The notes beneath the pieces were generated by a model. The model worked only from the letters and a program-made list of their open reading frames with translations, was not told the DNA's origin and ran no database searches. A program made the position numbers and the translations under genes. From contig NZ_JAFMSS010000007.1 of assembly GCF_017916295.1 (NCBI RefSeq), positions 270,477-334,476 of the forward strand: a stretch of 64,000 nucleotides of DNA, written 5' to 3'. This stretch comes from Rubellimicrobium arenae (GTDB lineage: Bacteria; Pseudomonadota; Alphaproteobacteria; Rhodobacterales; Rhodobacteraceae). Shown piece by piece: positions 62,292-64,000 of the stretch (its first letter is position 1; the number at the start of each line of letters is the position of its first letter).

Positions 62292-63167
62292 TCAGATGCC
62301 ATGATGCCGCCGCCAGGCCGCCGGCGTGGTGCCGGTCGCCTCGCGGAAGACGCGGGTGAAGTGCGCCTGATCGGCAAAGCCCGTGGCGACCGCGATCTCC
62401 CCGATCGTGGGGCCGCCCCCGAGCAGGAGCCGCCGCGCGGCATCGATCCGGAGCCGGGTCAGGTGGCGAACCGGCGAGATCCCCATGCTTTGCCGGAAGG
62501 CATGGGCGAACCAGCTTTCCGACAACCCGGCGGCATCGGCCATCTCGGCCACGCTCAGCTTCCGATGCAGCTCCGATTGCATCAGGTCGACCACGCGGCG
62601 GAGCTGAGCCGGCGTGAGCCCCCCGCGCGACGCGTCCGGGTCCGCCTCGGGCGGCAGGGCCAGGATCATGCCCAGCATCGCCGTCGCCAGGGCCTCGGGC
62701 ACGAGGTCGTCGTGCCGTGGCTCCGTCACTTCGGCCGCCAGGAGGCCGGCCAAGTGCTCGACTTGCGGATGGCCGTCGAGCAGCACGGGCCGGTCCAGCG
62801 TGGCGCGCCGCCGGGTGTCCTGCCGGTCCCGCAGGCGTCGGGTCAGATGGGCGCGATCGAAATGCAGGTCCAGGTGACGGAACGGGCGGGCCTCGACGAC
62901 CTGGCTCCAGATGGGCTGGCCCGCCGGAACGAAGGCGACCTTCCCGGCGGTCGAGCCGCCGGGCCGGGCGGAAAGGCGGATGGGGGCGGGGCCGTCGCCC
63001 AGGAAGACCACGATCCGTGGGTCGGGCGACTCGTATTGCCCGCAGCCGCCATTGTCGCCGGTCGCCTCCCAAAGGTCCGCGACGGTGCCGTCCCAACTGC
63101 GCCATCGCAGGCCACCCAGCAGGCGGATCCCATCGGTGAAGGCGGTCATGTTGGGGCGAAACGCCAT
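62292..63167 (-). CDS. AraC-family transcriptional regulator (siderophore type)
   Basis: A 291-residue regulator with an N-terminal ligand domain and a C-terminal pair of helix-turn-helix motifs (KLSVAEMADAAGLSESWFAH, GEIAVATGFADQAHFTRVF). The final FREATGTTPAAWRR is typical of AraC proteins. Such PchR/YqhC-like regulators often activate the linked receptor gene when the ferric siderophore is inside the cell. The ATG at 63167 has GGAGG close upstream. It sits 149 bp before the receptor gene on the same strand. Confidence 0.92.
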   Translation of the reverse strand: MAFRPNMTAFTDGIRLLGGLRWRSWDGTVADLWEATGDNGGCGQYESPDPRIVVFLGDGPAPIRLSARPGGSTAGKVAFVPAGQPIWSQVVEARPFRHLDLHFDRAHLTRRLRDRQDTRRRATLDRPVLLDGHPQVEHLAGLLAAEVTEPRHDDLVPEALATAMLGMILALPPEADPDASRGGLTPAQLRRVVDLMQSELHRKLSVAEMADAAGLSESWFAHAFRQSMGISPVRHLTRLRIDAARRLLLGGGPTIGEIAVATGFADQAHFTRVFREATGTTPAAWRRHHGI

Positions 63168-63290
63168 GGCACCTCCGGCCGGGTTGAGGTCGGCCCTCCC
63201 CCGATGCCGAAAGGCCGGGGCGTGCCGGATGCGATCGATCCGCCTGGTCCGCGTCCCTCCAGGGCGGAAGGGAACGCGCCAACTCAATAC

Positions 63291-63321
63291 TTGACGGTTT
63301 TAGTCGGGTAGCATAGCGGAT
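63291..63321 (+). promoter_or_regulatory. Candidate promoter before the small exported protein gene
   Basis: A TTGACG (63291-63296) in a locally AT-rich stretch could be a -35 element for the rightward gene at 63438; the -10 element is not clear, with ATAGCG at a 16-nt spacing the best fit. Confidence 0.3.
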
Positions 63322-63437
63322 CAGGGACGTCGAGTCCTGCCGGCCTGACCGGACCCTCGACCCCGGACCTGCGGGCCGGGCCGTCCTGGCGGCCCCCCGC
63401 GACATCCGGTCCTAGAACCACTGACGGAAAGGCTCCG

Positions 63438-63893
63438 ATGACCAGACCCTCCCTCCCGATCCGCTGGCCCGCCGGAGTGCTTGCCCTTGTGGCTCTGGCG
63501 CCGATGACCCTTCAGGCGCAGGACGCGGCGCCTTCGGCGGCGGCCCCGTCGCTTTCGGTCGAGCTGAACGACGCCGCCCCGACCGAAGGGGGCTGCCGGT
63601 TGACCTTCCTGGCCGAGAACGGGCTCGGGACGGACCTTGCGAGCCTGTCGCTCGAGACGGTGGTGCTGTCGACGGCGGGGCAGGTGGAGCAGGTCACGCT
63701 GTTCGACTTCGGAGACCTGCCGGCCGGACGCCCCCGGGTGCGCCAGTTCGATCTCGCGGGGCTGGCCTGCGACGCCATCGGGCAGGTGCTCATCAACGGG
63801 GTGACGACCTGCGACGGCGCCGGGGCGGACCCGGCCACCTGCATCTCGGGGCTCGCCCTGTCGAGCCGCAACCGGATCGAGCTGATCGGCTGA
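63438..63893 (+). CDS. Small exported protein upstream of exbB-type gene
   Basis: A 151-residue protein with a signal peptide (hydrophobic PAGVLALVALAPMTL, cut near LQAQD). A small beta-rich domain with four cysteines follows (GGCRLTF, LACDAIG, TTCDGAG, TCISGLA), likely two disulphides in the periplasm. Such proteins are found before exbB-exbD-tonB genes in Rhodobacterales; no function is established. It lies 25 bp before the exbB-type start and should be co-transcribed. Confidence 0.75.
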   Translation: MTRPSLPIRWPAGVLALVALAPMTLQAQDAAPSAAAPSLSVELNDAAPTEGGCRLTFLAENGLGTDLASLSLETVVLSTAGQVEQVTLFDFGDLPAGRPRVRQFDLAGLACDAIGQVLINGVTTCDGAGADPATCISGLALSSRNRIELIG

Positions 63894-63918
63894 CCCCCGA
63901 CCCCAAAGGATCAGGCAC

Positions 63919-64000
63919 ATGGACCAGGCGACCGACTACACGATGTGGGGGCTGTTTGCCCACGCGACCTTTGCGGTGAAGCTCATCATGGTGGGGCTGA
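63919..64000 (+). CDS. ExbB/TolQ-type proton channel, 5' end only (cut by window edge)
   Basis: Only 27 codons are present, starting MDQATDYTMWGLFAHATFA and entering the first transmembrane helix with VKLIMVGL. This matches the start of ExbB/TolQ/MotA-family proteins that use the proton gradient to energise TonB. AAAGGA lies 9 nt before the ATG. It follows the small exported protein gene and would drive the siderophore receptor encoded on the left. The rest lies outside the window. Confidence 0.7.
   Translation, partial: MDQATDYTMWGLFAHATFAVKLIMVGL

Noticed and set aside
1..64000. CRISPR arrays, insertion sequences, integrases or attachment sites
   Set aside because: I found no regularly spaced direct repeats, transposase or integrase-like protein, nor target-site duplications anywhere in the window.

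Overview
This window looks like chromosomal DNA from a high-GC alphaproteobacterium, most likely a member of the Rhodobacterales (Rhodobacteraceae/Paracoccaceae type). The inference rests on very high GC in third codon positions, frequent ATGA/GTGA gene overlaps, an EcfG-like sigma factor, a NasS-NasT nitrate-sensing pair, an HWE-family histidine kinase, and small families (DUF2793, DUF2852, DUF2218, DUF4142) common in that group. I see no insertion sequence, prophage, CRISPR array, tRNA or rRNA gene. The high GC content produces many long antisense open frames, which I left out.

Layout. (1) 54-1496: an EcfG-like sigma factor divergent from a small unknown gene and a single-domain response regulator. 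(2) 1558-10750: two divergent units for inositol-type polyol or sugar-acid catabolism. The minus unit is iolD, iolE and an SDR. The plus unit is five overlapping genes: an aldehyde dehydrogenase, an HpcH/HpaI aldolase, a D-2-hydroxyacid dehydrogenase and two Gfo/Idh/MocA dehydrogenases. A 25-bp imperfect palindrome lies between the units. (3) 10777-14360: cyanophycin synthetase overlapping an isoaspartyl peptidase. (4) 14494-16133: a patatin-like phospholipase and a DUF4142 protein, each preceded by a candidate EcfG promoter. (5) 16180-20474: capsule-export genes (KpsT-like ATPase, Wza/BexD-like lipoprotein, KpsM-like permease) enclosing a DUF2793 fibre or spike-like protein. (6) 20496-23905: a secreted RTX/serralysin-type metalloprotease and a large FAD/NAD(P)-binding protein. 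(7) 24189-34515: an assimilatory nitrate cluster, transcribed leftwards: nasT, nasS, a leader RNA, nitrate transporter, nirB, nirD, nitrate reductase, cysG. (8) 35033-40988: urea ABC transporter urtABCDE. (9) 40995-45676: a multi-PAS HWE kinase, bacterioferritin with its ferredoxin, and DUF2218 and DUF2852 proteins. (10) 45915-52329: an MFS exporter, a long non-coding gap, and a xylose/ribose-type ABC transporter with a polyol-dehydrogenase-like SDR. (11) 52423-59550: a DUF882/M15 lipoprotein, an MsbA-like ABC exporter and an RND efflux pump with its adaptor. (12) 59992-64000: a TonB-dependent siderophore receptor, its AraC-type regulator, a small exported protein, and the 5' end of an exbB/tolQ-type gene cut by the window edge.

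How the parts fit. Nitrogen acquisition dominates the centre. Nitrate is imported, reduced to nitrite and then to ammonium by a sirohaem enzyme whose cofactor is made by the cluster's own CysG, and urea uptake is encoded next door. The leader before the nitrate transporter carries two adjacent hairpins with A1/G4 hexaloops overlapping an intrinsic terminator, as expected of an ANTAR-protein (NasT) antitermination target. Cyanophycin (an Asp-Arg polymer) would give a nitrogen store, and its partner peptidase could hydrolyse the beta-Asp-Arg released from it. The sigma factor together with GGAAC-N16-(C/G)GTT sites before the patatin and DUF4142 genes suggests a small local piece of the general stress response. 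The right end is an iron-uptake module, with iron storage (bfr/bfd) further left.
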